From contig DAOTTO010000474.1 of assembly GCA_034437895.1 (NCBI GenBank), positions 1 through 28,909 on the forward strand: a stretch of 28,909 nt of DNA. Direction: 5' to 3'. This DNA comes from JANRLJ01 sp034437895 (GTDB lineage Bacteria; Chloroflexota; Anaerolineae; Aggregatilineales; Phototrophicaceae). The translations under genes were made by a program, and so were the position numbers. This document shows positions 6,348-14,037 of this stretch, in pieces (the first letter of the stretch is position 1; each line of letters opens with the position of its first letter). The notes under the pieces were generated by a model that worked only from the letters and a program-made list of their open reading frames with translations, made no database searches and was not told the DNA's origin.

Positions 6348-8003
6348 TTATATCCCATCATGAAAGATTAGTTTCTCATCACACAAATACACCACATCAC
6401 CGACGTTCAGTACATGTGGCTGACTCAATAACGTCCCACCGACCATTGTGCCGTTGGTACTGCCGAGATCTTCCAGCAACAAATTCTCCCCACTGCGTTT
6501 GATTTGGCAGTGAAAGCGCGAGACTCCCCCCGCCCCAATCACGATTTCATTATGGGTAGAGCGTCCGATGCGAATCAGATTGCCTTCCAATGGATAAGTT
6601 TTGTCTTTCCAAGTGATGTGCGTCGGTGCAACACCATCGCGCTTTTCAATTTTAATGTCGTCGCGTTGAAGATGGGTTTCAGGGATATTGGTTTGGGTTT
6701 TATGCTCACGATTTGGCTGGCGTTCTTGTTCGCGCACACGCAGCATGACCGTATCTTCGTGGCGACTGGTCATGGTATAAAAAGCTTGGGTCGCCATCGT
6801 TTTACGGCTGTAACCCGTATAACTAGACTCGCCTTTTTCAATTTCGACAGCCTGCTGGATAAGCGCCTTACGCTCTTCGGTCAGAGGGTCGCTGTCGGCG
6901 GCTTCTGCGAGAATAATATCCGCCACCTCGCGCAACATTTGGGCGGCAGTGTTATATTGGCCTCTATCTGCTTCTTTAACAGCTTGGCGGCGGGCCTGCG
7001 CTGCTTTGAGCAGGAGCATCGATTGGCGCACTTCAGGATTCGGCAGCGCTTTAATTTCGCCTGCGGCCACATTCACATGCACAGGCATTTCCCAAGTCCG
7101 ATGAATGGCCCCTTTATCCGTCAATTCATCATATTCAAAGCGCAGGGTCGCAATTTGATAAGGACCGGGTGTGCGGATTCCGATGGTTGAAAGTTCGAGC
7201 AGAAGCCCTTTAACCTCATCCCCAAAGACATCGCCTAAGCGGAACGAAATGCGTTTTCCATCAGTCTGCATCGGATAGGCGTTAAGCTGGCTGACCATCG
7301 TCACATAATCGGTCAACTCAATCGTAATGACGAGGTTTTGCCCGATAACGTTCAGCAGCCCTTGTAATTCCTCTTGGAAGATCAACGGCGTAACTTCAGG
7401 GCTTTCGATAAAGTAAAATGCGCCGCCACCTGCATTCGCCATCGCCATCAGCAAATCTTCGTTAAAGTCGCTCCCTAACCCCATCGTTGTGGTGCTGACG
7501 CGCTCACCAAATTTTTGCTGAACCATAGCTACAATTTGTTCGGGACTGGTAACACCGCGATTCGCCAAGCCATCGCTCATCAGAATAACGCGGTTCAGAT
7601 AGGCATCATCGAGATTTTGGGTGACGAGTTTTACCCCTTCCAGCCAACCGCTGCTGAGGTTGGTTGTGCCGCTGGCTTTAATCGTGCCAATGCGCTGGCT
7701 AATCACGTCCTTACGCTGTACTTTTTCTGGCATAAGCAGCGTTTCTACGCTGTCGTTATAAAGCACAATCGAGAACGTATCGCGCACACTCAGATTTTGG
7801 ACGAGGAATTGTGCGGCCTGCCGCGTGTAATCAATTTTATCGCCCGCCATTGACCCACTGCGATCAATCACCAGACTTAAATTTAACGGACGGCGGCGGC
7901 GATCATCAGGCGCAGCGCCGGACGTAAGATGGGCCATCAAATGTAACTTTTGAGGACGATCCACCGTTAAGGCATCATAATCTAAATAGAAATCAGCCTG
8001 CAT
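6348..8003 (-). CDS. VWA domain protein with C-terminal FHA domain
   Basis: A 551-residue protein without a signal peptide or membrane segment. The N-terminal von Willebrand A domain has a complete MIDAS: DRSGS (Asp47-x-Ser49-x-Ser51), a Thr in SGTTNLSSGW and a later Asp in LMSDGLANRG, so it should bind Mg2+ and a partner protein. A helical region follows (about 330-420). The last 90 residues are an FHA domain: IGRSTHNEIV, VSRFHCQI and DLGSTNGTMVGG, which binds phosphothreonine. The combination suggests a cytosolic scaffold whose partner is chosen by Ser/Thr phosphorylation. No kinase or phosphatase is encoded nearby. The PRTase gene follows after 6 nt. The 95 nt upstream hold no convincing promoter. 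Confidence 0.88.
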   Translation of the reverse strand: MQADFYLDYDALTVDRPQKLHLMAHLTSGAAPDDRRRRPLNLSLVIDRSGSMAGDKIDYTRQAAQFLVQNLSVRDTFSIVLYNDSVETLLMPEKVQRKDVISQRIGTIKASGTTNLSSGWLEGVKLVTQNLDDAYLNRVILMSDGLANRGVTSPEQIVAMVQQKFGERVSTTTMGLGSDFNEDLLMAMANAGGGAFYFIESPEVTPLIFQEELQGLLNVIGQNLVITIELTDYVTMVSQLNAYPMQTDGKRISFRLGDVFGDEVKGLLLELSTIGIRTPGPYQIATLRFEYDELTDKGAIHRTWEMPVHVNVAAGEIKALPNPEVRQSMLLLKAAQARRQAVKEADRGQYNTAAQMLREVADIILAEAADSDPLTEERKALIQQAVEIEKGESSYTGYSRKTMATQAFYTMTSRHEDTVMLRVREQERQPNREHKTQTNIPETHLQRDDIKIEKRDGVAPTHITWKDKTYPLEGNLIRIGRSTHNEIVIGAGGVSRFHCQIKRSGENLLLEDLGSTNGTMVGGTLLSQPHVLNVGDVVYLCDEKLIFHDGI

Positions 8004-8098
8004 AGCTCGCTTCCGGCACTCTGTAAACGACTTAAGGCTATTGTAGCATAATTTGGGCTAAACGCGCCGAAGGATTGGTTTGAAACGGTCTAAACACC

Positions 8099-8785
8099 CT
8101 ACTTGATGCTTGGGCTGGAAATTTGCCCGTCCACCAGCGTCAGTACACGATCTGTTTGTGCGGCAAGATCAACATCGTGCGTAACAATGACGACGGTGGT
8201 TCCGTTTTCACGGATTTGCCGGAGCGCGTCCATCACAATCGCCCCCGATTCGGTATCAAGGTTGCCAGTGGGTTCGTCCGCCAACAAAAGTGGCGGTTGA
8301 TTCGCCAGCGCTCGTGCAATCGCCACGCGCTGCTGCTGACCACCTGAGAGTTCTGACGGGCGATGCCGCAGACGATCACCAAGACCCAGCATTATCAGCA
8401 GTTCTTTGGCGCGTTTTTCCGGCTTAAAATTGCGCCTGCGGGCAAATTGAATGGGCAGCGCGACATTCTCTATCGCGGTCAGAGTCGGGATCAGGTTAAA
8501 GAATTGGAAGATGAAGCCAATTTTTTCGTTACGAATCTCGGTCAGTTGATTTTCGCTCATACGGGCGATGTTCACGCCATCAATTTCGACACTGCCGTGC
8601 GTGGGCTTATCCAAGCCACCGATGATGCCAAGCAGCGTACTTTTGCCGCTACCGGATGGCCCAACAATGCCCACCATCTCGCCAGCATAAATATCCATAT
8701 CCACACCACGCAGCGCATGGATGGTCACTTTGCCCAGAGAAAGGTCTTTCGTGACTTCCCGTACGCGAATCACAGCATCAGGCAT
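8099..8785 (-). CDS. ABC transporter ATP-binding protein (MacB/LolD type)
   Basis: A complete 228-residue nucleotide-binding subunit: Walker A GPSGSGKST (42-50), Q-loop FIFQFFNLIP, signature LSGGQQQRVAIARALAN, Walker B LLLADEPTGNLD and H-loop VIVTHD. The ADEPTGNLD segment is typical of the MacB/LolD/FtsE group that powers lipoprotein release, drug or peptide export through FtsX-like permeases. No permease gene is next to it, so its partner lies elsewhere or outside the window. It sits 101 nt after adk on the same strand, behind a hairpin, and is probably its own unit or reached by readthrough. Confidence 0.9.
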   Translation of the reverse strand: MPDAVIRVREVTKDLSLGKVTIHALRGVDMDIYAGEMVGIVGPSGSGKSTLLGIIGGLDKPTHGSVEIDGVNIARMSENQLTEIRNEKIGFIFQFFNLIPTLTAIENVALPIQFARRRNFKPEKRAKELLIMLGLGDRLRHRPSELSGGQQQRVAIARALANQPPLLLADEPTGNLDTESGAIVMDALRQIRENGTTVVIVTHDVDLAAQTDRVLTLVDGQISSPSIK

Positions 8786-8823
8786 ACAGTCATTCCCTCA
8801 TCAAAAACAGTTTAAATGATAAA

Positions 8824-8841
8824 GGCGCAACCTACTGCGCC
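8824..8841 (-). terminator. Hairpin after adk
   Basis: A 6-bp stem ggcgca (8824-8829) / tgcgcc (8836-8841) with a 6-nt loop; on the - strand it is followed by tttatcattt. It lies about 45 nt past the adk stop and may end the superoperon transcript. The stem is short and related in sequence to the hairpin at 5738-5765. Confidence 0.45.
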
Positions 8842-8886
8842 CTATAAAATCTACCTTTATCCAAAAAGATTACGCAAAGCAAGCGG

Positions 8887-9597
8887 TCAGGGTTTCACGC
8901 TGTCTACAATATGCTTAATCGCAAAGTGCACGACTTCAATTGGTTGCTCGGCGGGAATTTCATACAGGAGCCGTTTCTGGCGATAATACGGAATAAGCAC
9001 TTGAGTTTCCGCCATAAAGGTATCTATGCGCTTGAGGATAGCATCCGCGCTGGCATCATCGGGACGGCGCAGTAATTTTTCGCCAGTAGCCGATAAGGTT
9101 GCATCTAAGCGCGGTGGAAATGTCTTTTTGTCATCAAGATCGACAAACTGCGCTTCCACACCTTCGTTGTTGTAATAAATATTATATTCGCCCTTCGCGC
9201 CTACCCGCCCAAAAGTGCGTTTAAAGGCCATATAAGGGTCAAGTTGCAGCAAAATGACGGCATTTAATTTTTTACCCTGTTCCGAAAGGTGGTTTTCCAA
9301 CCATTCGGCTTGCGGGATTGTGCGCGGATAGCCGTCCAGAATCGCGCCATTGGCGGCATCCGGCTGCGCTAGGCGGTCTTTAACGACTTCGTTGGTCTGC
9401 TGATCGGAAATTAAGCGCCCCGCCGCCATTGTTTCTTGAATGCTACGGGCGAGATCATCGGTACGGTTTCGCATGGCGCGGAAGAGATCGCCAGTGGAAA
9501 CATGCGGGATATTCGTTTCATTTTGCAAAAAAGCGGCTTGTGTTCCCTTGCCAGAACCCTGCACACCCATTAATAAAATATATAATGATAATGACAT
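8887..9597 (-). CDS. adk: Adenylate kinase
   Basis: The enzyme converts ATP plus AMP to two ADP in the cytosol. It has 236 residues from ATG 9597. P-loop GVQGSGKGTQ (11-20), STGDLFR for AMP binding, LDGYPRTIPQAEWLE (88-102), KRTFGR and RRPDDASADAILKRI are all recognisable. A longer in-frame start at 9672 would translate through a terminator-like hairpin and add 25 residues without homology to the family, so it was rejected; GGAG lies 11 nt before the chosen ATG. The LID region (about 129-182) is unusual: it lacks the zinc Cys4 set and has roughly 15 extra residues between YNIYY and FPPRLD. It is the last gene of the superoperon. Confidence 0.9.
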   Translation of the reverse strand: MSLSLYILLMGVQGSGKGTQAAFLQNETNIPHVSTGDLFRAMRNRTDDLARSIQETMAAGRLISDQQTNEVVKDRLAQPDAANGAILDGYPRTIPQAEWLENHLSEQGKKLNAVILLQLDPYMAFKRTFGRVGAKGEYNIYYNNEGVEAQFVDLDDKKTFPPRLDATLSATGEKLLRRPDDASADAILKRIDTFMAETQVLIPYYRQKRLLYEIPAEQPIEVVHFAIKHIVDSVKP

Positions 9598-9621
9598 CGA
9601 ACTATATTCTCCATCGATAGA

Positions 9622-9660
9622 AAAGACAAATTCGAGGCCGGAAAAATGACCGACCTCGAA
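9622..9660 (-). terminator. Terminator or attenuator between secY and adk
   Basis: On the - strand an 11-bp stem ttcgaggtcgg / ccggcctcgaa (9660-9650 and 9641-9631, one U-G pair) with an 8-nt loop is followed by tttgtctttt. This looks like an intrinsic terminator. No promoter is visible between it and adk, so adk expression may depend on readthrough. Confidence 0.6.
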
Positions 9661-9687
9661 CAATTTGGACACTACAAACGTTAGGTT

Positions 9688-11022
9688 TTAGCGCATAAAG
9701 CCTTCATAATTACGCATGACAAGCTGTGCTTCGAGCTGGCGCAGCGTATCAATCACGACACCGACCACGATAATCACACCTGCGCCGGTCAACACCTGTG
9801 CGGCGTTAATAGAACCAGCAACCGCTTCACCAGGGAAGATGATGGAGTTCAGTAAATCGACCAAACCCGGCAGAATGGCGATGAGGCCGAGGAACAATGC
9901 ACCCACCAGCGTAATACGCCGGGTGACGCGCACAATATAATCCTGTGTGCGCTTGCCGGGACGGATGCCGGGTATAAACCCGCCGTTGCGCTGGAGTGTT
10001 TCTGCAAGATTCTGATTCCCAACCATGACTTCCGAATAGAAGAAGGTAAAGCCAACCGTCAGTAAGAAGAACGTCAGCCAATAGGCCAACCCCTGCTGAT
10101 TACCAAAGGTATTGGTGATTGAACGCCCTACCGGGCCATCCGGGAAGAAACTGACGATGATTGTCGGGAACGTAATGATCGATTGCGAGAAGATGAGCGG
10201 GATCATCCCTACCGGATTCACACGCAGCGGGATATGCGTACTCGCCCCCCCATACTGCTTGCGTCCGCGCACCCGTTTTCCGTATTGCACGGGTATTCGC
10301 CGGATACCCTCTTGGATATAAATCACGGCGATAATGGACAGCATCGTCAACACGACGAACAACCCAATATCGAAGATAGGCCGCAGCGAACTCGCAATCA
10401 TGTTGAACAGATTGGTAGGCGCACTAGAGACGATACCGGAGAAGATGATGATCGAGATACCGTTGCCGATGCCTTGTTCAGTAATCAATTCACCCAGCCA
10501 AACAGCGAACATTGTCCCTGCCGTCATCGTCGCTAAGACCGAAATGGTAAGCAGGAAATCCGTACCGAAGCCGGGAATAATATCAACACCCAACCCTTGC
10601 TGCCGCAGAATCGAATTAAAAATTTGAATCTGCCCGAAGGATTGGATAATCGCCATCGGGACAGCAGCGTAGTAGGTATAGCGCTGGATGGTATCTTGCC
10701 CACCCGGTTCACGCTGAAGCTGTTGCAAACGTGGGATTACAGGCACTAATAACTGGAAAATAATCGACGCGGTGATGTAGGGATACACACCATTGGCGAT
10801 AATGCTAAAATTCGCAACCGCACCGCCGGAGAGCAAATTAAGCGTTTGAATCAAATCAGAGCCGACTGTGTTCGGGTCAAGCAAGGTTTGCAGCGCATTG
10901 CGATCCACGCCAACGACGGGAACATGCGACACAAACCGATAAATGAGCAGGATTAACCCCGTAATAAGGAGCTTATTTCGCACATCTGGCAAACGCCATG
11001 CGTTACGCAGCGCTTCAATCAT
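9688..11022 (-). CDS. secY: Preprotein translocase channel subunit SecY
   Basis: A 444-residue polytopic membrane protein with about ten hydrophobic segments, forming the SecYEG channel for secretion and membrane insertion. Hallmarks are PVVGVDRNAL near the N-terminus, the first-periplasmic-loop/plug region LLSGGAVANFSI, the segment YITASIIFQLL, RGRKQYGGASTHIPLRVN in the cytosolic loop that contacts SecA and the ribosome, and FNPxNLAE-like NQNLAETLQRNGGFIPGIRPG before the last helices. AAGGAA precedes the ATG by about 8 nt. The family length is 420-450. It follows rplO after 61 nt, a gap that carries a GC-rich hairpin. Confidence 0.97.
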   Translation of the reverse strand: MIEALRNAWRLPDVRNKLLITGLILLIYRFVSHVPVVGVDRNALQTLLDPNTVGSDLIQTLNLLSGGAVANFSIIANGVYPYITASIIFQLLVPVIPRLQQLQREPGGQDTIQRYTYYAAVPMAIIQSFGQIQIFNSILRQQGLGVDIIPGFGTDFLLTISVLATMTAGTMFAVWLGELITEQGIGNGISIIIFSGIVSSAPTNLFNMIASSLRPIFDIGLFVVLTMLSIIAVIYIQEGIRRIPVQYGKRVRGRKQYGGASTHIPLRVNPVGMIPLIFSQSIITFPTIIVSFFPDGPVGRSITNTFGNQQGLAYWLTFFLLTVGFTFFYSEVMVGNQNLAETLQRNGGFIPGIRPGKRTQDYIVRVTRRITLVGALFLGLIAILPGLVDLLNSIIFPGEAVAGSINAAQVLTGAGVIIVVGVVIDTLRQLEAQLVMRNYEGFMR

Positions 11023-11059
11023 GTCTCTAGTTCCTTACAGACTTTTTTGAGTTATTATG

Positions 11060-11080
11060 GGGCGGGCTATTCACCCGCCC
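11060..11080 (-). promoter_or_regulatory. Intercistronic hairpin between rplO and secY
   Basis: A perfect 7-bp GC stem gggcggg (11060-11066) / cccgccc (11074-11080) with a 7-nt loop starts 3 nt after the rplO stop codon. There is no U-tract on the - strand, so it is more likely a processing or mRNA-stability element than a terminator. Confidence 0.5.
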
Positions 11081-11083
11081 GCA

Positions 11084-11602
11084 TTAACCTTCCAATTTGG
11101 CAAGGTCTTCTTTACGCATTTTCTTGACGGTTGCACGAGCGCCAATCACCTTAAGCGGGATAATTTCGGTTGTGCCGCCCGCATCCGTAATTTTCTTAGC
11201 GGCGCTTTCGGTAAAGCGATGGGCTCTGACGGTGAGTTTTTTAGTTAGCTCCCCCCGCCCTAGAACAACAACCGGCTTATCAAAATCGCGGATTAGGCCG
11301 ACATCGACCAGCGTTTGCGCCGTGACTTGTGCGCCAGCTTCAAATCGTTCTTCCAAGAAGTCGATGTTCACTTCCTGATACTCAATACGGAAGATGTTGG
11401 TAAACCCGCGTTTGAATGGCAGACGACGCACCAACGGAAGCTGACCGCCTTCAAAATAAGCCGGATTACCGCCGCCTGTACGCGCACCCATACCTTTAAT
11501 ACCACGTCCAGCGGTTTTACCCTGACCAGCCGAGATACCGCGCCCAACACGCGTCTTTTTCTTTGTTGAACCCGGTGTGGGTTTCAGATCATGTAGTTTC
11601 AT
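11084..11602 (-). CDS. rplO: 50S ribosomal protein L15
   Basis: A large-subunit protein of 172 residues. The N-terminus MKLHDLKPTPGSTKKKTRVG and the Gly/Arg-rich stretch GRGISAGQGKTAGRG, then GGQLPLVRRLPFKRGF, are typical of L15. It is about 25 residues longer than the E. coli protein, with the extra length in the C-terminal half. It follows rpmD after 12 nt in the usual spc order. Confidence 0.96.
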   Translation of the reverse strand: MKLHDLKPTPGSTKKKTRVGRGISAGQGKTAGRGIKGMGARTGGGNPAYFEGGQLPLVRRLPFKRGFTNIFRIEYQEVNIDFLEERFEAGAQVTAQTLVDVGLIRDFDKPVVVLGRGELTKKLTVRAHRFTESAAKKITDAGGTTEIIPLKVIGARATVKKMRKEDLAKLEG

Positions 11603-11614
11603 CGGAAGCCCCCA

Positions 11615-11821
11615 CTACTTGCTTTCTTCGTTTACTTCTTCAACAACCAACAGATGGCGGATTTTATGGAGCATTCCGGCGATCTGGGGTGTTTCAGTAT
11701 GAATCGCACTGGAGCGGATTTTACGCAGACCAAGTGCTTTGGCGGTTTCGCGTTGGTCAACACGATACCCAATCGGGCTGCGTACCAATGTGACCTTTAC
11801 TGTGCGATATTGCTGGCTCAT
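11615..11821 (-). CDS. rpmD: 50S ribosomal protein L30
   Basis: A 68-residue large-subunit protein. VKVTLVRSPIGYRVDQRETA and LGLRKIRSSAIHTETPQIAGM are the standard L30 pattern of an N-terminal strand plus the R-S-P-I-G motif. It is slightly longer than the usual 59-62 residues, owing to an acidic tail VVEEVNEESK. It starts 2 nt after the rpsE stop, which suggests coupled translation. Confidence 0.95.
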   Translation of the reverse strand: MSQQYRTVKVTLVRSPIGYRVDQRETAKALGLRKIRSSAIHTETPQIAGMLHKIRHLLVVEEVNEESK

Positions 11822-11823
11822 CG

Positions 11824-12459
11824 TTAGTTGCCCTCACCCTCTGGTTTGCGTTCCCAGAAAGGACGCACTTCATTGATGGGCTTACCACGCATGGCAGCCA
11901 GTTCTTCGGAAGAATAAAGCTGTTCCAGCGCATCCACCGTCGCCATCGCCACATTGAGCAGATTATTACTGCCTTGGCTCTTGGTCAGGATGTCACGCAC
12001 ACCAACCGCTTCTAACACCGCACGTACCCCGCCGCCAGCGATAACGCCAGTACCGGGGGATGCAGGCTTAAGCAGCACTTTCGCGCCGCCATGTCGCCCG
12101 GTGACTTCGTAGGGAATGGTGGAGCCAGAAAGCGAGACTTTGCCCATATTCCGACGCGCACGTTCAGAGGCTTTGCGGATGCTATCCGGTACGCCACGCG
12201 CCTTACCGATGCCAACGCCGACGCGGCCTTTGTTATCACCCACGATGACGACGGTACGGAAAGCGAAACGCCGACCACCCTTAATAACTTTCGCTACGCG
12301 GGTAATATCGACAACGCGCTCGTCAAGTTCTTCGCGGTCATCCTCACGCTCACGACGGTTCTCACGATCACCGCGTGGGCGACGATCACGGCTGTCCTTG
12401 CTGTCTTTACCGTCACTTTTATCCGGTCTTGCAGACCGATTTGGCCTATTACCTGCCAT
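11824..12459 (-). CDS. rpsE: 30S ribosomal protein S5
   Basis: A 211-residue small-subunit protein that helps decoding accuracy with S4. The double-stranded-RNA-binding domain (KGGRRFAFRTVVIVGD, GKARGVPDSIRKA) and the C-terminal domain (GGGVRAVLEAVGVRDILTKS) are intact. The first 48 or so residues are an extra, highly charged Arg/Asp/Lys-rich segment not found in E. coli S5 (167 residues). The start is supported by AGGAG 6 nt before the ATG, so the extension is probably translated. Confidence 0.97.
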   Translation of the reverse strand: MAGNRPNRSARPDKSDGKDSKDSRDRRPRGDRENRREREDDREELDERVVDITRVAKVIKGGRRFAFRTVVIVGDNKGRVGVGIGKARGVPDSIRKASERARRNMGKVSLSGSTIPYEVTGRHGGAKVLLKPASPGTGVIAGGGVRAVLEAVGVRDILTKSQGSNNLLNVAMATVDALEQLYSSEELAAMRGKPINEVRPFWERKPEGEGN

Positions 12460-12468
12460 AATAATCTC

Positions 12469-12843
12469 CTAGAACTTCAGACCGCCCTCGCGGGCACCAT
12501 CGGCAAGGGCAGCGATGCGCCCATGATACTTATATCCACCGCGATCAAAGGTCACGGCTTCGATACCTGCGTTACGAGCGCGTTCTGCGACCACTTTGCC
12601 GACGATCTTCGCTGCCTCGATTTTAGATTTACCCTCAACCTGAGCGGCGACTTCGTTATCAATTGTAGAAGCGGAGACCAATGTCGTGCCTGCGTCATCA
12701 TTGATGACCTGAGCATAGATATTGGTCAAGCTGCGATAGACGTTCAGACGAGGCCGCACTTCTGTGCCATAAACCTTCCCACGAACCCGCGCATGGCGGT
12801 GGTCGCGGGCGGCGACTTTTTGACTACTTTTAATATCACCCAT
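12469..12843 (-). CDS. rplR: 50S ribosomal protein L18
   Basis: A 124-residue protein that binds 5S rRNA with L5 in the central protuberance. RHARVRGKVYGTEVRPRLNV, YRSLTNIYAQVINDD and FDRGGYKYHGRIAALADGAR are the conserved L18 segments. It lies 6 nt after rplF and 9 nt before rpsE. Confidence 0.96.
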   Translation of the reverse strand: MGDIKSSQKVAARDHRHARVRGKVYGTEVRPRLNVYRSLTNIYAQVINDDAGTTLVSASTIDNEVAAQVEGKSKIEAAKIVGKVVAERARNAGIEAVTFDRGGYKYHGRIAALADGAREGGLKF

Positions 12844-12849
12844 AATTGC

Positions 12850-13395
12850 TTACTTGCCTGCTTTACCAGCCTTGCGGCGGATGATTTCATCAGAATAACG
12901 TACACCCTTACCCAAATAGGGTTCCGGCGGGCGCAATTCGCGGACATTGGCGGCGACTTGACCGACGAGTTGTTTATCAATGCCGTCGATATTCAAAATG
13001 CGCCCTTTTTGATCTTTCGGGACATCAAAGCTAATTCCGGCGGGCGGATTGATGACGATTTCGTGCGAATAGCCTAATTTCATCACCAAGTCTGTACCAC
13101 GCATATCCGCCTGATACCCGACACCTTCAATAATGAGTGTCTTGCGAAAGCCTTCCGAAACACCCATCACCATATTCTGGATGAGCGAACGAGTTAGGCC
13201 ATGCAGCGCCTTGTTATGGCGTTCATCACTAGGACGCTTGACGACTAAAGTGCCGTCTTCCATCGCTAGTGCCATATCAGGATGCGCTGTCATGCTCAGT
13301 TGGCCTTTGGGGCCTTTAACCGTCACTTGCTGACCTTCGACCTCGATTTCGACCTTGGCCGGAATCGTCACTGGTTTTTTACCGATTCGAGACAT
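12850..13395 (-). CDS. rplF: 50S ribosomal protein L6
   Basis: A 181-residue large-subunit protein near the factor-binding site. MSRIGKKPVTIPAKVEIEV, the repeated L6 fold, GVGYQADMRG, LGYSHEI and the C-terminal RPPEPYLGKGVRYSDE are diagnostic. The length is the usual 177-181. It is preceded by gaggag before the ATG and follows rpsH after 17 nt. Confidence 0.97.
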   Translation of the reverse strand: MSRIGKKPVTIPAKVEIEVEGQQVTVKGPKGQLSMTAHPDMALAMEDGTLVVKRPSDERHNKALHGLTRSLIQNMVMGVSEGFRKTLIIEGVGYQADMRGTDLVMKLGYSHEIVINPPAGISFDVPKDQKGRILNIDGIDKQLVGQVAANVRELRPPEPYLGKGVRYSDEIIRRKAGKAGK

Positions 13396-13412
13396 GATGA
13401 ACTCTCCTCAAA

Positions 13413-13814
13413 CTACCACACATAGCACAGCACTTCGCCGCCCACATGCTCACGGCGGGCTTGCTGCGCGGTCATCACACCTTTGGGGGTCGTCATGATG
13501 GCGATACCCGTTCCACTTAACACACGCGGTAGATCGATACGATTCCGATACACACGACGACCAGGCTTGCTAATGCGAGTCAAGTTCGTAATGACCGGAC
13601 GACGAGTGCGGCGTGCGCCATAATATTTCAGCGTGATGTTAATCATGGCGAAAGTTTCTTCGCCGATAGTGTAGTCCTCGATATAGCCTTCTTCTTTAAG
13701 GATACGTGCGATTTCTACTTTGATTTTCGATTTGGGAATTTCAACATTGATCTTCCCAGCCATTAGCGCGTTGCGAATGCGCGTCAGCATATCTCCAATT
13801 GGGTCATTAATCAT
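13413..13814 (-). CDS. rpsH: 30S ribosomal protein S8
   Basis: A 133-residue primary 16S-binding protein. NDPIGDMLTRIRNALMAG at the N-terminus and the C-terminal GIAIMTTPKGVMTAQQARR with GGEVLCYVW are canonical. In E. coli S8 represses the spc operon by binding mRNA near rplE; whether a similar site exists here was not resolved by eye. Confidence 0.97.
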   Translation of the reverse strand: MINDPIGDMLTRIRNALMAGKINVEIPKSKIKVEIARILKEEGYIEDYTIGEETFAMINITLKYYGARRTRRPVITNLTRISKPGRRVYRNRIDLPRVLSGTGIAIMTTPKGVMTAQQARREHVGGEVLCYVW

Positions 13815-13829
13815 TTTTAGACGCCACTC

Positions 13830-14012
13830 CTAGAAACTTGATTTGGTCACGCCGGGAATCTGTCCATTCAGCGCCATTTCACGGAAGCAGATGCGGCAGA
13901 GACCGAAGCGGCGGATATACCCACGCGGACGACCACAGCGCTTACAGCGGTTGCGTACCCGGACATCATATTTACGTTTACCTTCGCGGGCGATGCTCGA
14001 TTTTTTAGCCAT
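13830..14012 (-). CDS. rpsN: 30S ribosomal protein S14, zinc-binding type (type Z)
   Basis: A 60-residue form of S14 with two CxxC pairs, CKRCGRPRG and LCRICFREMA, that should bind one zinc ion. The C-terminus IPGVTKSSF fits the short type-Z form, as opposed to the 100-residue zinc-free form of E. coli. It is the ancestral form found in thermophiles, Firmicutes and Chloroflexota. It follows rplE after 25 nt. Confidence 0.97.
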   Translation of the reverse strand: MAKKSSIAREGKRKYDVRVRNRCKRCGRPRGYIRRFGLCRICFREMALNGQIPGVTKSSF

Positions 14013-14037
14013 GCTTTTCTCTCCGTCGTCCCATCAC

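Noticed and set aside
8004..8098. Promoter of the VWA-FHA gene
   Set aside because: A TACAAT-like -10 is present on the - strand, but no acceptable -35 lies 16-19 bp upstream.
8887..9672. Adenylate kinase starting at 9672
   Set aside because: The extra 25 residues do not look like the family and would be encoded by a terminator-shaped hairpin.
12091..13077. A 328-codon open frame on the + strand opposite rpsE, rplR and rplF
   Set aside because: It spans three well-supported ribosomal genes in antisense and shows no domain or translation signals.
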